DNA from: Mesorhizobium loti
GTDB lineage: Bacteria; Pseudomonadota; Alphaproteobacteria; Rhizobiales; Rhizobiaceae
Length of the DNA: 64,000 nucleotides
Assembly (NCBI GenBank): GCA_014189435.1
Contig: CP050293.1
Span: 1,431,001 to 1,495,000 of the forward strand
Direction: 5' to 3'
The notes beneath the pieces are model-generated. The model was not told where the DNA came from. It was given only the letters and a program-made list of their open reading frames with translations, and did no database searches. The position numbers and the translations under genes are program-made. Numbering within the stretch: the first letter of the stretch is position 1; every line of letters begins with the position of its first letter. Positions 25,285-33,543 of this stretch are shown here, piece after piece.

Positions 25285-26433
25285 ATGACTCTGGAAGAAT
25301 TTATCGGACAGCAAAACGGTACCACTTTCTGGAAGGAGTTTACCTTCACTCAGTTGAAGCTTCGCGTCGCCGGTGGTGAGGCCGAATTGGCTGACAATGT
25401 TGTCTGGTTCGGCGACGTCGCGATCATCATACAAATGAAAGAGAGGGTTGCCGAAACTGAGGATCCAGAGGCGGAACGGCGGTGGTTCAACAACAAAGTA
25501 ATGAAGACCGCTATCAAGCAGATCAAAGATTCGATGCGATTTTTGGATGAGCGCGGTTCGATTCCAGTTTCAAACATTCGCAATCAGAGCTTCGAGCTTC
25601 GGAAAGCCAACCTCCGTGAAGTGAAGAAAGTAGTCATCTATAAGAGTGGACGAGCTCTCCCTGCCGAAAGTCGGGGAGTTCAATACAAGGAGAGCCAATC
25701 AGTCGGTTTCATCCATATTTTCGATCAGGATAACTACGACCGTGCTCTAAATATCCTCATTGCACCGGAGGAAATCCGTCGGTACCTAGATTATCGACAA
25801 GCCTCGCTTCTGAAGCTGGCGGGGCACAAAATACGCGTCACTGAAGACGATATAATCGCAGCATATACACTGGCGCAGCTTGTCCCCACACCGACTTCGC
25901 ACACCGCGTTAACGAGACTGATGGACGATATCGACAGCTACAATCTTTCATCAATCCTCGGCAACCTCGCGGATCACATCGAAGTGGATGACCGCATCAA
26001 CGAGTATGCCAAGATTATGGTTGAATTTGCACGAGTGCCGCGGGCTGCTTGGAAGGCTGCGAAGGAGCGCCTAGACAGGTGCCTGGTAGCCTCGAGGACG
26101 GGGCAGTTCCTGCAACCATACCGGTTTTACTACGAGGGCACCGACACTAGCTTTGTGTTTTCCGCGCTCCACCCTGACATTCCTGCTGGAAACGCTGACA
26201 GGGAAAAACGAGGCGGATATCTTCAATTCCTCACAACAGCAGGGAAGTACCTTTCACAAGCGAAGACAGGTGTAGGCGTACAAGTTTCCTATTTGGATGG
26301 CGATGTTATGATCGATTGGTGTCTCGTTGATGAGCCATGGAACCGCGATCCAATTATGGAAAAGGTTACTGCGGACGAGATATTTCGGCCCGTGCGAGAA
26401 CAACAAGTGGACGGCTTCTTTTTCGGTAGTTAG
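25285..26433 (+). CDS. Hypothetical protein with possible PD-(D/E)xK motif
   Basis: A 382-residue protein I do not recognise. The N-terminus has NVVWFGDVAIIIQMKERV, where Asp44 and Gln50-x-Lys52 could form a degenerate PD-(D/E)xK nuclease site like that of NERD or restriction-type domains. The middle is helical (EDDIIAAYTLAQLVPTPTS) and the C-terminus carries YLQFLTTAGKYLSQAK. There is no membrane segment. ATG 25285 is preferred over the upstream start because the family-like sequence begins there. It is the last gene before the tRNA, and its AT-richer composition is island-like. Confidence 0.6.
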   Translation: MTLEEFIGQQNGTTFWKEFTFTQLKLRVAGGEAELADNVVWFGDVAIIIQMKERVAETEDPEAERRWFNNKVMKTAIKQIKDSMRFLDERGSIPVSNIRNQSFELRKANLREVKKVVIYKSGRALPAESRGVQYKESQSVGFIHIFDQDNYDRALNILIAPEEIRRYLDYRQASLLKLAGHKIRVTEDDIIAAYTLAQLVPTPTSHTALTRLMDDIDSYNLSSILGNLADHIEVDDRINEYAKIMVEFARVPRAAWKAAKERLDRCLVASRTGQFLQPYRFYYEGTDTSFVFSALHPDIPAGNADREKRGGYLQFLTTAGKYLSQAKTGVGVQVSYLDGDVMIDWCLVDEPWNRDPIMEKVTADEIFRPVREQQVDGFFFGS

Positions 26434-26671
26434 CATGGCGATAACTGATGTGGTGGCAGTTTCCGGCTGTCGCATCTTAGATGCGGCTCACTTATCTTCG
26501 CCAGGAAAAACCTGCGCGTGGCAATCAGCTCCGGGCGGTGTCCGCTTTGAGTCGTCAACGAAACGGCTGCTTGTCGGAAATTAGTCCGGATAGCGGACTG
26601 GCAGTTCTCGGCCCACACTCAAGTCCAATTTTTTCTGACGCTGTCCAGACTTCTATGTCGTCCAACATTGC

Positions 26672-26745
26672 TGGTTCCCGCTCATGGGCTCGAACCACGA
26701 TTCACGCCTTCAAAGGGCGCTGTCCTACCATTAGACGAAGCGGGA
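26672..26745 (-). tRNA. tRNA-Gln (anticodon UUG)
   Basis: The 74-nt cloverleaf reads on the minus strand: acceptor stem TCCCGCT with AGCGGGA, D stem GTCT/GGAC, anticodon stem GCGCC/GGCGT with loop CTTTGAA (anticodon TTG), T stem CGTGG/CCATG with loop TTCGAGC, discriminator A and an encoded CCA. All stems pair, with a few G-T wobbles. The usual alphaproteobacterial tRNA-Gln differs in sequence, so this could be a second or acquired copy. Its 3' end points left toward the accessory region, the side where islands usually integrate. Confidence 0.75.
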
Positions 26746-26828
26746 AGATGCAAGTGCGCCCACACCCCTAGCCGGTTCGCGCGCCGGGATCAACGCAGTG
26801 CGGCGGCAAAGGCTGGCGGCAAGCGACA

Positions 26829-27122
26829 TCAGTTCGGAAAGTTGTTGACCGGTTCCTCGCAGCGGTAGACCGGGCAGTGGCCGTCACGGGTCGGCACATA
26901 GGCCGACATCGGTACCTCCGGCCAGTCGCATTCGTTGCCGAACTGCCTGACATAGCGGTCATAGGTGTTGGGGCCGGTGGTCAGCACCACGGCGCGATGG
27001 CTCTGGATCAGTTGCCGCAGTTGGTCGCAAGTCATCGTGCGGGTATCGGGCCGGGCGTCGGCCAGGCTGGTCGCGGCAAGCAGGATCGCTGCCGTCATCA
27101 AGGCAATTCGGCGGATGGGCAT
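26829..27122 (-). CDS. Small secreted hypothetical protein
   Basis: A 97-residue protein with an N-terminal signal peptide (MPIRRIALMTAAILLAATSL, cleavage after ADA likely). The mature part has four Cys (TCDQLRQLI, NECDWPE, GHCPVYRCEE) that could form two disulfides. No catalytic motif is seen. It is probably periplasmic. This is the first chromosomal-type gene right of the tRNA. The longer upstream frame to 27890 is antisense to other genes and not real. Confidence 0.7.
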   Translation of the reverse strand: MPIRRIALMTAAILLAATSLADARPDTRTMTCDQLRQLIQSHRAVVLTTGPNTYDRYVRQFGNECDWPEVPMSAYVPTRDGHCPVYRCEEPVNNFPN

Positions 27123-27241
27123 GGCTGTTCTCTCAAGTGAGCGTGTCACGCAAAAACTCGCATCCCGGCCGGTGGTTCCGCAACAGCCGGCTGGGCGTTT
27201 TTTTGCAGCGCAACCAAATGGCGCGTCGCGCATTGCTGGGA

Positions 27242-27448
27242 ATGGACAGCAGGAAGCCCTACGAAACGCCGCAATGGTGGCCCGGAAACGGGGATCGCGA
27301 AGCCATGTGCTGTTCGTTCTGCGGCGGCCGCGACCACAGCTACGAGGATTGCCCGCAAAGGGAGCCTTCGGCCGATCCAGTGCCCGTTGCTCCGCCTGGC
27401 GACGCCGACACTGGCCGACCCAGAACGGCGGAAGGTGGATTGCGTTAA
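27242..27448 (+). CDS. Small protein with CCHC zinc knuckle
   Basis: A short frame begins MDSRKPYETPQWWPGNGDRE and holds CSFCGGRDHSYEDC, an exact CX2CX4HX4C zinc knuckle as in retroviral nucleocapsid proteins. A proline-rich tail follows. The start could be ATG 27218; neither start has a strong ribosome site. Codon use is GC-rich and plausible. A nucleic-acid-binding role is suggested by the motif only. Confidence 0.45.
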   Translation: MDSRKPYETPQWWPGNGDREAMCCSFCGGRDHSYEDCPQREPSADPVPVAPPGDADTGRPRTAEGGLR

Positions 27449-27557
27449 GAAAATTTCTACCCAGTTTTGTCAAACATGATCGCGCGGGCATGATGCCCTG
27501 GCTTGAATCCCCGGCGCGCCGTTCGATGTGGAACGCGACCGGCCAGGAAGCCCGGGC

Positions 27558-28094
27558 ATGTCGATACCTCCAGTCAACACCACAGCCTTGCTGATCCTGC
27601 AGCAGTCCCGCACGTTGGCCGGACCGGGCGATAGCGGTCTCGCCGATCTCGGCGTGTCTGGCCATGCCGGCTCCGGCACCGGTTCGCCCTTTACGCAGGC
27701 GCGTGCAAAAATATCCGATGCCATGTTCAGCGTGACCAGGATCGATCCGACCGCGGCGAAGATCAAGCTGATCGAAAGGCTGGGCGAGGAATTCGGCATC
27801 AAACTGAGCGATTATGCGTCGGTGGCTTCCTATGGCGCCGACCTCAAGCGGGCCGTCGAGGCGTTGAAGGCGAAGCCAGGCTCGGCGCAAGCCATCATGG
27901 CGATCGAAAAGAAGCTCGGGCTGGACAAGCTCGGCATCTCGCTCGACGGCCTCGTCGATGCGACCATCGACCCGAACGGGGACGGCGGCAAAAAACTCGA
28001 CGCGGCGCTAAAGAAGCAGGCCGGCGGGACGGCCAAGGGCGAAGCGATCATCGGCTTGCCGCGGCTCGACGATATCGGCATCTACGGCCGCTGA
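27558..28094 (+). CDS. Hypothetical protein
   Basis: A 178-residue protein starting MSIPPVNTTALLILQQSRTL. It has a Gly/Ser-rich segment (residues about 20-45), then helices (KIKLIERLGEEFGIKLSDYA, AIMAIEKKLGLDKLGISLDG) and an Asp-rich turn DPNGDGGKKLD that resembles a single EF-hand-type loop. There is no signal peptide. I do not recognise the family. The sequence looks like a real rhizobial gene with consistent codon use. Confidence 0.6.
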   Translation: MSIPPVNTTALLILQQSRTLAGPGDSGLADLGVSGHAGSGTGSPFTQARAKISDAMFSVTRIDPTAAKIKLIERLGEEFGIKLSDYASVASYGADLKRAVEALKAKPGSAQAIMAIEKKLGLDKLGISLDGLVDATIDPNGDGGKKLDAALKKQAGGTAKGEAIIGLPRLDDIGIYGR

Positions 28095-28261
28095 GGCATT
28101 GCCGAAACGGACGGCCGGGCACCATCGGGAAAGGCCCCCCGGCGATGCGGATGCGGAATGTTGTGCGCCGATTGCAACCAAAATGCCCGGCCAGGCATTG
28201 CTGGCAGGAGGGGAAATCCTCACGCAAGCTGGACGCTGGCGTGATCCGCAAGGTGGGGGCA

Positions 28262-29344
28262 ATGACGGAATTGGCAAGCATCGATGGCCTGCTCGAAATC
28301 ACCGCCCACGCACGGCTGGCGGCGATCGTGGCTTCGTCCTTCGATGCCATCATCAGCAAGGACCTGAACAGCGTCATCACCAGCTGGAACGGGGCAGCGC
28401 AGAACATGTTCGGCTACACGGCCGAGGAGGCAGTGGGCCGATCAGTGCTCATGCTCATTCCCGACCACCTGAAAGATGAAGAGGCCGACATCATCGGCCG
28501 GGTTCGCAATGGCGAAGTCGTGGCCAGCTATGAGACGATCCGGCGACGCAAGGACGGCGGCATCATTGCCGTATCGCTGACCGTCTCGCCGATCAGGAAT
28601 GCGTCGGGCGAGATCATCGGCGCTTCCAAGATCGCCCGCGACATCACTGCGACCAAGGAGAGCGAGCGGCGGATCAGGCTTTTGCTGCGGGAGGTGAACC
28701 ATCGCGTCAAGAACCAGTTCGCGGTGATCCTCTCGATGATCCGGGAGACCAGCAAACGCTCGACCGATCCGCGTGAATTCGAGGAGTTGATCCGCTCTCG
28801 CATCATGGCGCTGTCGCGATCGCACGACCTGCTGGTGAACTCGGAATGGGCGGGCGCCAGCCTTTTCGATCTCGTCCAGGAGCAGCTCAAGCCGTTCGGC
28901 CACGAGGAGCAGATATCGCTCTCCGGACCGCTTTTGACCTTGCAGCCGAACGCCGTGCAAAATCTCGGAATGGCATTTCATGAGCTCGGCACCAACTCTT
29001 CCAAATATGGCGCTCTGGCTGATGATACCGGGCGGCTCGAGATCACCTGGCAGATCGCCACCGGTGTTTCGGGAAAGCGGGAAATCCATCTCGTCTGGGA
29101 CGAGACGATGCCGGTGCATGAAGAGGAGCGACCAGGGGAGCGGCAAGACGAAAACACGCGCAAGGGTTTTGGCACCGTCGTCCTGCAGCGGGTCGCGCCG
29201 CAATCGCTGAACGGCTCGGCGGTGCTGGAGCGCAGCCCAGGCCATCTCAGCTGGTCGCTGACGGCGCCGCTGGATTCGATCATCGTTCCGCAGCTCGGCA
29301 CAGAGATCCCTGCTGCCGAGCCCGAGCCGTCGTTCAGCCCTTGA
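28262..29344 (+). CDS. PAS-domain HWE-type sensor histidine kinase
   Basis: A 360-residue kinase. The N-terminal PAS domain (residues about 12-130) contains SSFDAIISKDLNSVITSWNG and FGYTAEEAVGRS, ending in the PAC-like IIGASKIARDITATKESE. The phosphoacceptor block is LLLREVNHRVKNQFAVILSM with the His in NHRVKN, typical of HWE/HisKA_2 kinases. The ATPase part shows FHELGTNSSKYGAL (N box) and GFGTVVLQRVAPQ. No membrane segment is present, so it is cytoplasmic. AAGGTGGGG precedes ATG 28262. The family is common in rhizobia, often for light, stress or general stress signalling. Confidence 0.9.
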   Translation: MTELASIDGLLEITAHARLAAIVASSFDAIISKDLNSVITSWNGAAQNMFGYTAEEAVGRSVLMLIPDHLKDEEADIIGRVRNGEVVASYETIRRRKDGGIIAVSLTVSPIRNASGEIIGASKIARDITATKESERRIRLLLREVNHRVKNQFAVILSMIRETSKRSTDPREFEELIRSRIMALSRSHDLLVNSEWAGASLFDLVQEQLKPFGHEEQISLSGPLLTLQPNAVQNLGMAFHELGTNSSKYGALADDTGRLEITWQIATGVSGKREIHLVWDETMPVHEEERPGERQDENTRKGFGTVVLQRVAPQSLNGSAVLERSPGHLSWSLTAPLDSIIVPQLGTEIPAAEPEPSFSP

Positions 29345-29349
29345 GGGGC

Positions 29350-30282
29350 TCACCCGCGCGCAAGGATATTCTTGGCGGCCTGGCCCGGTTCACCGAAGCC
29401 GAAGAAGCCGGCCAGCGCCTCGGCGGTCTGCGCCGGGTTCTCTTCGGGAAAGAAATGTCCGCCTGGCATCGCTTGGCCGCGCACGTCGTCGGCCCAGCCG
29501 CGCCACAGCGCCAGCGGCCCGCCTTCGCCGGCATACCAGTCCTGGAGTGCGCCCTGGCCACTCCACAGTGCCAGCAGCGGACAGTGGATGCGCCGGCCGA
29601 CAACCTTGTCCGAACGGTCGTGCTCGCGGTCGAGCGTGGCCGCCGCCCGGTATTCCTCGCAGATCGCGTGGATGTGGGATGGATCGCGCAAGGCATCGAC
29701 ATAGGCCTGACGCACTTCGGCTGGAAACACCGATGGCGATGAACCCCAGCCGCTCAGCGCGTTGTCGACGATCGCCTCGGTGGCGACGGACAGGATCTTC
29801 TCCGGCAACGGCTTGGGCTGCGCCAGCAACGACCACGGCCAGTAGCCCAGTGCCAGCCTGGCGTCGGCCCGGTCCCAGACGTCGGCGGTGGGCACGATGT
29901 CGAGGACGGCGAGCTTGTCGATGCTGCGTGGATGATCGAGCGCCATGCGGTAGGCCACACGCCCGCCGCGATCATGGCCCGCGACCATGAAATGGGAGAA
30001 TCCAAGCTTGTCCATCAGCGCCACCATATCGTCGGCCATGGCGCGCTTGGCATAGGGCGCGTGATCGGGGTCCGACGGCGGACAGGAGCTGCCACCATAG
30101 CCGCGCAAATCGGCACAGACGACGCTGAAGCGGTCGGCCAGGACGGGCGCAATGTCGCGCCACATCAGATGTGTTTGCGGAAAACCGTGCAGCAACAGCA
30201 GCGGTGGTCCGCTACCGGCACGCAGCGAGAATATGCCGGCAGCGCCGGTGTCGATTTCCGAACTTTGAAAATCATCGAACAT
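29350..30282 (-). CDS. Alpha/beta hydrolase, haloacetate-dehalogenase-like
   Basis: A 310-residue hydrolase close to fluoroacetate dehalogenases: oxyanion motif LLHGFPQTHLMW, nucleophile elbow GHDRGGRVAYRMALDHP (Asp104, with Arg105 and Arg108 at the carboxylate-binding places) and the base His in GGHFFPEENP. The halide pocket of these enzymes uses a His-Trp pair; here the motif reads YWPWSLLAQP, so the His place is Pro149 while the Trp is kept. Activity on fluoroacetate is therefore doubtful and another ester or halide substrate is possible. ATG 30282 has GGAGG upstream. It converges with the kinase gene, whose stop is 5 nt away. Confidence 0.85.
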   Translation of the reverse strand: MFDDFQSSEIDTGAAGIFSLRAGSGPPLLLLHGFPQTHLMWRDIAPVLADRFSVVCADLRGYGGSSCPPSDPDHAPYAKRAMADDMVALMDKLGFSHFMVAGHDRGGRVAYRMALDHPRSIDKLAVLDIVPTADVWDRADARLALGYWPWSLLAQPKPLPEKILSVATEAIVDNALSGWGSSPSVFPAEVRQAYVDALRDPSHIHAICEEYRAAATLDREHDRSDKVVGRRIHCPLLALWSGQGALQDWYAGEGGPLALWRGWADDVRGQAMPGGHFFPEENPAQTAEALAGFFGFGEPGQAAKNILARG

Positions 30283-30423
30283 GGTCGCCTCCGGCACGCG
30301 CAACGGGTGGCGATCGGTTTTGGTTGCAACGGGCGGAAGCGGCCAACCTTTTTCATCGACAGGCGTTGTCCCTGTGAAGGGAAAGGTCGCGCAGGCGACC
30401 GAGACAGGAAGAAGGAGGCCGAG

Positions 30424-30720
30424 ATGAGACTTCTCGCCATCGTCCCATTCAGCCTGGTGCTGGCGCTGGCAGCGCCGGCCGCCGCCCAACAGCAGAACGA
30501 CAGCCAGGCTCCGCAGGCCGACAAATGCCGGGTCCAGACGGAGCAAGGTGCAAAACAGCAGCCTGACAGCGACGATCTGACGGAGAAGCTCAACGATTGC
30601 GGCGGCGTGCTGAAACCGCCCGCCACCGGCGACCAGGGAATGGCCGCGCCGGCGCCTGATGAAGGCAAGACGCCGGTGATCAAGCCGGGCGAAGTGCCGC
30701 CCCAGCCGCCGAAACAATAA
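30424..30720 (+). CDS. Small secreted Pro/Gln-rich protein
   Basis: A 98-residue protein with a signal peptide (MRLLAIVPFSLVLALAAPAAA, cleavage before QQQN). The mature part is polar and disordered with two Cys (DKCRVQ and NDCGG) that may pair, and ends in a proline-rich tail PGEVPPQPPKQ. AAGGAGG lies close before ATG 30424. Probably periplasmic; function unknown. Confidence 0.7.
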   Translation: MRLLAIVPFSLVLALAAPAAAQQQNDSQAPQADKCRVQTEQGAKQQPDSDDLTEKLNDCGGVLKPPATGDQGMAAPAPDEGKTPVIKPGEVPPQPPKQ

Positions 30721-30811
30721 ACGCAGGCCCGCCGGTATCATCGCCCAAGCTAATGGAACCTCGGTTTCTCAGGAACGTTTCTCTCAGGACTGGGAATTTG
30801 GAGAGATTATC

Positions 30812-31120
30812 GTGAGAGACATTGCGACCACGGCCACATTGCTGGCGTCGATTGCCGTTGTGATTGCTTTGGTTCTATTGGCGCCAAAGAGTTTTGGATC
30901 TCGAAAGCTCTACCCCGATCGTACAGGGCGAGCTTCCCGCCGAGTAATCATACCGATTTTCAACAAAAAAGCAGGCGAGGCACGGTGCCTCGCCTGCTTT
31001 TTCATGCCTTACCGAACCAGCACACCAGCATGGTTGCAGAGCGCGGCGAATGCTTCCTGCGCCTCGGCAGCGCCCGCCTTGCTTTCCAACGCTGCTTCGA
31101 CCTGTTCGCGCGCGGCCTGA
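30812..31120 (+). CDS. Possible small membrane protein (weak)
   Basis: A GTG at 30812 with GGAGAG upstream opens a frame starting MRDIATTATLLASIAVVIAL and continuing VLLAPKSF, one clear membrane helix. The frame then runs through a strong terminator hairpin and into the antisense of a DUF982 gene, so the 3' part is not credible. It may be a truncated remnant of a short membrane protein gene. Confidence 0.2.
   Translation: MRDIATTATLLASIAVVIALVLLAPKSFGSRKLYPDRTGRASRRVIIPIFNKKAGEARCLACFFMPYRTSTPAWLQSAANASCASAAPALLSNAASTCSRAA
30965..31002. terminator. Bidirectional rho-independent terminator
   Basis: A perfect 12-bp stem (GCAGGCGAGGCA with TGCCTCGCCTGC) with a 3-nt loop is flanked by six A on the left and five T on the right. 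It can serve both strands. It sits just after the DUF982 gene on the minus strand. Confidence 0.85.
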
Positions 31121-31254
31121 TAAAACGGGCCGCGCTTGGCGTGCGGCCAGTCGATGAGGATTTCGCTGGCATCCCCGAGCGTGGTGATGTCGCGGATCGT
31201 GTCGGAGCCATGCGGCCTGATCCGCATCGGCGTCGACAGCATCAACTCGGCCAT
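31009..31254 (-). CDS. DUF982 protein
   Basis: An 81-residue protein of the rhizobial DUF982 family: IRDITTLGDASEILIDWPHA followed by KRGPFYQAAREQVEAAL. Family members are small, numerous in Rhizobiales and of unknown function. It follows a second DUF982 gene on the same strand (13-nt gap), so the two are probably co-transcribed and stop at the terminator at 30965-31002. Confidence 0.8.
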   Translation of the reverse strand: MAELMLSTPMRIRPHGSDTIRDITTLGDASEILIDWPHAKRGPFYQAAREQVEAALESKAGAAEAQEAFAALCNHAGVLVR

Positions 31255-31267
31255 GTCCTGGTTTCCG

Positions 31268-31504
31268 CTACTGGAGGAATTTTGCTTCGCGCGCGGCGTC
31301 GATCATCGCCCGCATCGCCTTTTCCGGCGGCGTCCAGCCGTCCAGCGCATCGCGACAGCTGCGCAATGCCGCCCGGTAGCGCCGGCCCCGGCCAGCCGGC
31401 CAGTCGCCGAGGCATTCCAGGCCTTCCCAAGCACTGCGCACCACACGCTCACGCTCCGGGGCAAACTTCAACCTGATGGGCCGGGGAAACATCTTGTCGT
31501 TCAA
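31268..31504 (-). CDS. DUF982-like protein
   Basis: A 78-residue protein with the DUF982 pattern (VRSAWEGLECLGDWPAGRGR, RYRAALRSCRDALDG). The TTG at 31504 is chosen as start because GGAG stands 7 nt upstream; ATG 31492 is the alternative. It lies 13 nt before the other DUF982 gene. Confidence 0.65.
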   Translation of the reverse strand: MNDKMFPRPIRLKFAPERERVVRSAWEGLECLGDWPAGRGRRYRAALRSCRDALDGWTPPEKAMRAMIDAAREAKFLQ

Positions 31505-31614
31505 CGGTCGTCTCCGTGACTGATGCATGCCGCGAAAAATGCTCGGCGACATGCACGAGAGGCGTCCAGTAACGTCGGCGGCAGGGCAGGGTTCCCTGCG
31601 CCAGAGATCAAATC

Positions 31615-32058
31615 TCACTCGGCCGCATCGACGTCCGACAGCGACCTCGGCGCCGGCACTTCGGCGTTGTGCGCCGCCGGCCGGTCGTGCTCGAACTGTT
31701 CGGTGCCGGGCAAGGCATGCAGCCAGGCCTCGCGCCTTGAGGTCCACAATTCATATTCGGGTACGAGATCGGTCGGCGCGATGTCGAGGCTGCCGATCAT
31801 CACCTCGGCCTCGTTGTCGTCGACCCAGGCGACGCGGCCGCCGCAGGTCGGACAAAAGCTGCGCGTGCCATAGGAACTGACGAGGCCTGTCGTCTCGAAG
31901 GCCTCGCGCGGCCAGATGGCAAAGGCCGAATAGGCCGAGCCGCCGGCCTTGCGGCAATCCTTGCAATGGCAAAGACCAATGCGCAGCGGCGCACCGCTGA
32001 CCGAGAACTGCACGCCGCCGCACAGGCAACTGCCGGTCCTGCGTATGGTGTCGGACAT
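31615..32058 (-). CDS. GFA/CENP-V family zinc protein
   Basis: A 147-residue protein with the GFA fold: zinc ligands in GSCLCGGVQFSV, LCHCKDCRKAGGS and FCPTCGG. Relatives include a glutathione-dependent formaldehyde-activating enzyme, but most members are uncharacterised and catalysis cannot be assumed. GGGAGG precedes the ATG. The protein has a longer C-terminal tail than the minimal family. Confidence 0.88.
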   Translation of the reverse strand: MSDTIRRTGSCLCGGVQFSVSGAPLRIGLCHCKDCRKAGGSAYSAFAIWPREAFETTGLVSSYGTRSFCPTCGGRVAWVDDNEAEVMIGSLDIAPTDLVPEYELWTSRREAWLHALPGTEQFEHDRPAAHNAEVPAPRSLSDVDAAE

Positions 32059-32173
32059 GGCAACCTCCCTCAATGCATGGCGCTGCGGGCCGGGTGGGAC
32101 AGGTGCTCGTCCGAGACAGGGCCTGCATCGGCTCGTCTGGGACAGAATCCCGTCCCGATCCCGGGAAAACGCT

Positions 32174-32353
32174 CTAGCCGCGCGCCGCCATATGGGCGTC
32201 GAGCTTCTTGCGCGATGGCCCGTAACGCTTGATGATGGTCTGCGCCTCGCTTGGCGGAATGCCGTATTTGCGGGCAAAGGCAGCGACCTCGTAAGGCTCT
32301 TCGCTCGAGACCAGCTTGCGGTCCTGTTTCGTCTTCGACTTGTCGTCAGCCAT
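32174..32353 (-). CDS. DUF3606 protein
   Basis: A 59-residue basic protein, MADDKSKTKQDRKLVSSEEP then YEVAAFARKYGIPPSEAQTI, matching DUF3606. It is a small, probably DNA-associated family common in rhizobia and of unknown function. GAGG lies before the ATG. Confidence 0.8.
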   Translation of the reverse strand: MADDKSKTKQDRKLVSSEEPYEVAAFARKYGIPPSEAQTIIKRYGPSRKKLDAHMAARG

Positions 32354-32517
32354 TTCAGGCCTCACTTTCTGTTGTCGGGGAAACGCGCAGCCGTCGGCGC
32401 CCGATCCCGCGATCAACAGGACATAACACAGATCGGCGTCGCTGGTTCCACCGGCACGACAATAACGCCATGGTATCGTTCGTTTCGGTGGACCCAGGAT
32501 TGGCCGGGCCCCCAACG

Positions 32518-32703
32518 TCGTCATCCCTGGGCGAAGCAGGAGCGAAGCTCCGTCGCGCAGACCCGGGGATCCATGCCGTGACATTAGTCGAGGAGCACAG
32601 CGGAGCAGAATTTGGCCCCGTGGCGACGCCCGGAAGTCGCGGCATGGATCCTCGGGTCTGCGCTGCGTCGCTGCGCTCCTTGCTCCGCCCGTGGATGACG
32701 AAG
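32518..32703. repeat. Long imperfect inverted repeat
   Basis: Two arms of about 60-70 nt pair with each other: left GTCATCCCTGGGCGAAGCAG through CGCAGACCCGGGGATCCATG, and right, in reverse complement, GTCATCCACGGGCGGAGCAA through CGCAGACCCGAGGATCCATG. It looks like a dispersed Rhizobiales palindromic repeat or miniature element. No gene overlaps it. Confidence 0.75.
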
Positions 32704-32761
32704 CGACGGGCGTCTGCGCCCATGACGAGGAACGATTAGCCAGGTTCCCAACCAGCCTGTG

Positions 32762-32998
32762 TCAGGCCGATGGCCGCATCGGGTCGGTGTTGGAAAGGTG
32801 ATCGCCGTCACATTCGGAGCAGGCGGTGCTGACTCCGGGGCAGCCGCGCTGATGCGTGCCGGCGGGGCAGCAATTGCCATTGGAACTCGTCCAGCGCGGG
32901 CATTGGAAGATTTGGCCGGCGCCGCCGCAGCCGCTGCATTCCAGTGCCGTCGACCGGACGGCAAGGGATTTTGCCTCAAATCTGACGCGTGTGCTCAA
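32762..32998 (-). CDS. Possible cysteine-rich small protein (weak)
   Basis: A 78-codon frame has clustered Cys: ECSGCGGAGQIFQC, GNCCPAG, RGCPGVSTACSEC. The first part resembles the CxxCxGxG zinc-ribbon repeat of DnaJ-type proteins, but later pairs are out of register, so the frame may be a decayed or frameshifted gene. The rest of 32354-33139 holds only the inverted repeat. Confidence 0.3.
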   Translation of the reverse strand: MSTRVRFEAKSLAVRSTALECSGCGGAGQIFQCPRWTSSNGNCCPAGTHQRGCPGVSTACSECDGDHLSNTDPMRPSA

Positions 32999-33139
32999 TT
33001 TCAGCCCGCCCGAAATAACTGCACCGGTATACCCCGTACATTAGCCCCAGCTAACAATAGCACGATCGCGGTTACCAACAAGTTTCATGATTCTCGCGGG
33101 CGGCGCCCAGGACGCCGTCGGGGCTGACGAGGCCCGCCA

Positions 33140-33331
33140 TCAGACCGGCTTCAGCCGCATCGCGGCAAGATACATGAGCACTGATGCGGCCTGTTCGCGA
33201 TCCCAGCCGGCGGCCTCGACCTTGTCCAGCAGCGCGTCGAGATGGGGAACGAGCATCTCCCTGCACTCCTGCTCATAGGCGGTGCTCATCGCCGGATGCT
33301 GCGGTGCGCCGATGGTCAATGCCTTGGCCAT
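33140..33331 (-). CDS. Small hypothetical protein
   Basis: A 63-residue helical protein (MAKALTIGAPQHPAMSTAYE, LVPHLDALLDKVEAAGWDRE, then QAASVLMYLAAMRLKPV). A purine-rich GGGGGGAA sequence lies upstream of the ATG. Unrecognised, but the composition and start support a real gene. Confidence 0.55.
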   Translation of the reverse strand: MAKALTIGAPQHPAMSTAYEQECREMLVPHLDALLDKVEAAGWDREQAASVLMYLAAMRLKPV

Positions 33332-33543
33332 GTCCGATTCCCCCCCTTTGAGCGGGCAATAATATACCGTCAGCCGGCAAACCGAAAATCGGTCCTGCCG
33401 GCACCGCGCCTGGTTTCAAGAGGCATCCCGGGTCCCTTGCGGAGCGCCTGCATCGCACTTGTCGAGAAAAAAATGGCCTGATGTGTCGGAGCTGGCGGTC
33501 GTCGCGCGTCCTAGGAGCGAACCTGCAAAGCTGGAGACCAAGC

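Noticed and set aside
17850-26433. A complete type IV CBASS locus
   Set aside because: QueC-like and OGG-like genes are present, but no CD-NTase motif or TGT-like protein is visible in any frame of the region.
26829-27890. A 353-residue minus-strand protein
   Set aside because: Only the last 97 residues have a signal peptide and coding character; the rest is antisense to plus-strand genes.
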